From: Candidatus Binataceae bacterium
GTDB lineage: Bacteria > Desulfobacterota > Binatia > Binatales > Binataceae
Reading direction: 5' to 3'
NCBI GenBank assembly: GCA_035500095.1
Contig: DATJXN010000129.1
Coordinates: 1-64,000, forward strand
Length of the DNA stretch: 64,000 nucleotides
The translations under genes were made by a program, and so were the position numbers. Numbering within the stretch: position 1 is the stretch's first letter; each line of letters opens with the position of its first letter. Under the pieces are notes generated by a model. That model saw only the letters and a list, made by a program, of their open reading frames with translations. It had not been told where the DNA came from and did not search any database. This document shows positions 63,084 through 64,000 of the stretch, one piece after another.

Positions 63084-64000
63084 ATGGCGAGGAGCAAGCC
63101 GCAGCTATTCGATACGGCCGATCCCGAATCAAACCTGCCGCCGGCGCTGGAGGCCGAGTGGTCGTCGGAAGGCGGGCTCCCGCCGGCGCCCAATCTGCGC
63201 CCGTTGCTTGCCCCGCGGCCTCATCGAATCATCGTCAAGGCGGTCAACTGGCTCGGCGACCTCGTGATGAGCGGGCCGGCTCTGCACGCGATTCACGACG
63301 CGTTTCCCGGCGCGCATCTCGCCGTGCTCGTGCGCAGCGAGCTTGCCAGCTTCTTCGACGGCGCGATGTGGGTCAACGAGGTTATTCGGTATCGGGTGCG
63401 CGGCGGCTTGACCGGGCTTGGCGACCAGCTTTCGATAATCAGGCGGATTCGCGCCGGGCACTTCGATCTCGCGGTGGTTTTTCCCAACAGCTTCCGCTCG
63501 GCGATGTGGATGGCGATGGCCGGAGTGCTGCGGCGCGCCGGCTATGCGGGCGACCGCCGCAGCTTCATGCTGACCCACAAGGTCGCGCCGCGCGCCGAGG
63601 TCGAGAACGCACACCAGGTCCATCACTGGCTCACGATGGTCGCTGAGACGATTGGCGCGAAGGGCGACGCCGAGGCCTACCATCTCGACGTCAACCAGCA
63701 GAGCCGCGAGCGGATACGCGCGTGGCTCGCCAACCGCCGCTTGCGCCCGGAGCGCCGGTTGATCGCGCTTGCGCCCGTGGCGGCCTACGGGCCGGCCAAG
63801 GAATGGCCGGTTGAGCGCTACGCCGCGCTGATCGATCTTTTGGCTGAGCGGCATGGCGCGGAATGCGTGCTGGTCGGCGGGATCGACGATCGCACCCGGT
63901 GCCTGGAGATCGCGCAGCGGTGCAAAAACGCCGTGCTCGTCGCCGCCGCCGAGACGACCGTGGGCGAACTTATCGCGCTGCTCTCACTGTGCCACGGCTT
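63084..64000 (+). CDS. waaF: heptosyltransferase II-like GT9 glycosyltransferase (3' end outside window)
   Basis: From ATG 63084 the frame stays open to the last base. After a 45-residue Pro/Glu-rich leader come IIVKAVNWLGDLVMSGPALHAI, VFPNSFRSAMWM, APVAAYGPAKEWPVERYAAL and VGGIDDR, matching ADP-heptose:LPS heptosyltransferases (GT9), which build the LPS inner core. The truncated C terminus and the family's range (WaaF, WaaC) make the precise acceptor uncertain, but heptosyltransferase II is the best fit. About 305 residues are visible. Confidence 0.88.
   Translation, partial: MARSKPQLFDTADPESNLPPALEAEWSSEGGLPPAPNLRPLLAPRPHRIIVKAVNWLGDLVMSGPALHAIHDAFPGAHLAVLVRSELASFFDGAMWVNEVIRYRVRGGLTGLGDQLSIIRRIRAGHFDLAVVFPNSFRSAMWMAMAGVLRRAGYAGDRRSFMLTHKVAPRAEVENAHQVHHWLTMVAETIGAKGDAEAYHLDVNQQSRERIRAWLANRRLRPERRLIALAPVAAYGPAKEWPVERYAALIDLLAERHGAECVLVGGIDDRTRCLEIAQRCKNAVLVAAAETTVGELIALLSLCHG

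Overview
The window is 64 kb of dense, GC-rich bacterial chromosome with no rRNA, tRNA, CRISPR array, insertion sequence or prophage that I could recognise. Gene content (hopanoid cluster with HpnH, Shc, HpnC/D/E, HpnA, HpnG and HpnK; a DUF422 carotenoid protein; ba3-type oxidase; ExbBD-TonB; heptosyltransferase; haloalkane dehalogenase; F420-type luciferase-like oxidoreductase) points to an aerobic Gram-negative lineage. My best guess is an uncultured group such as Candidatus Binatota, but this is inference from gene content and not a database result. No gene-free stretch exceeds 300 bases.

Layout. 1-3.2 kb: end of panC, then a B-family (ba3-like) heme-copper oxidase operon. 3.3-10.5 kb: a divergent block holding a B12-radical SAM protein and a two-domain CDP-alcohol phosphatidyltransferase on the minus strand, and a HAD phosphatase, nucleotidyltransferase, ATP-grasp enzyme, class III aminotransferase and second HAD phosphatase on the plus strand. 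This looks like an undescribed pathway for an amino-alcohol phosphate head group. 10.7-14.7 kb: a minus-strand envelope redox/metal operon (MauE-like, rhodanese, lipoprotein, TlpA, beta-barrel with a Cys cluster, small membrane protein, DUF2318-like) of visibly lower GC. 14.9-19.6 kb: a TonB system whose receptor carries a frameshift. 19.7-21.7 kb: two oxidoreductases. 21.9-36.0 kb: TetR regulator and the hopanoid/isoprenoid cluster. 36.1-38.7 kb: M1 aminopeptidase. 39-40.3 kb: a doubly broken lipoprotein gene. 40.5-47.2 kb: enoyl-CoA hydratase, haloalkane dehalogenase, FAD oxidase, SufT-like protein, TPR protein, SDR and 4-alpha-glucanotransferase. 47.3-54.0 kb: glycan assembly genes (two GT87-type membrane glycosyltransferases around a methyltransferase-GT2 fusion and a GDP-fucose-synthase-like epimerase), then a beta-propeller lipoprotein. 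54.2-59.0 kb: SDR, DUF72, GST, VanZ and glucose-6-phosphate dehydrogenase. 59.2-63.0 kb: a Cys/His-rich small protein, then thiolase, a thioredoxin-fusion protein and a selenoprotein. 63.1 kb to the end: a heptosyltransferase cut by the window edge.

How genes work together. Dxr and IspA feed isoprenoid precursors; HpnC/D/E make squalene; Shc cyclises it; HpnH and HpnG extend and trim the side chain; HpnK, HpnA and an embedded alcohol dehydrogenase are candidate tailoring enzymes. ExbB, ExbD and TonB overlap by ATGA junctions and would energise the adjacent receptor.

Most notable: at 62505-63023 an in-frame TGA sits in a U-G-S-C context, is followed at once by a 12-bp hairpin, and the same frame stays open for another 80 codons. 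I read it as a UGSC-family selenoprotein that ordinary gene calling would split at the TGA.
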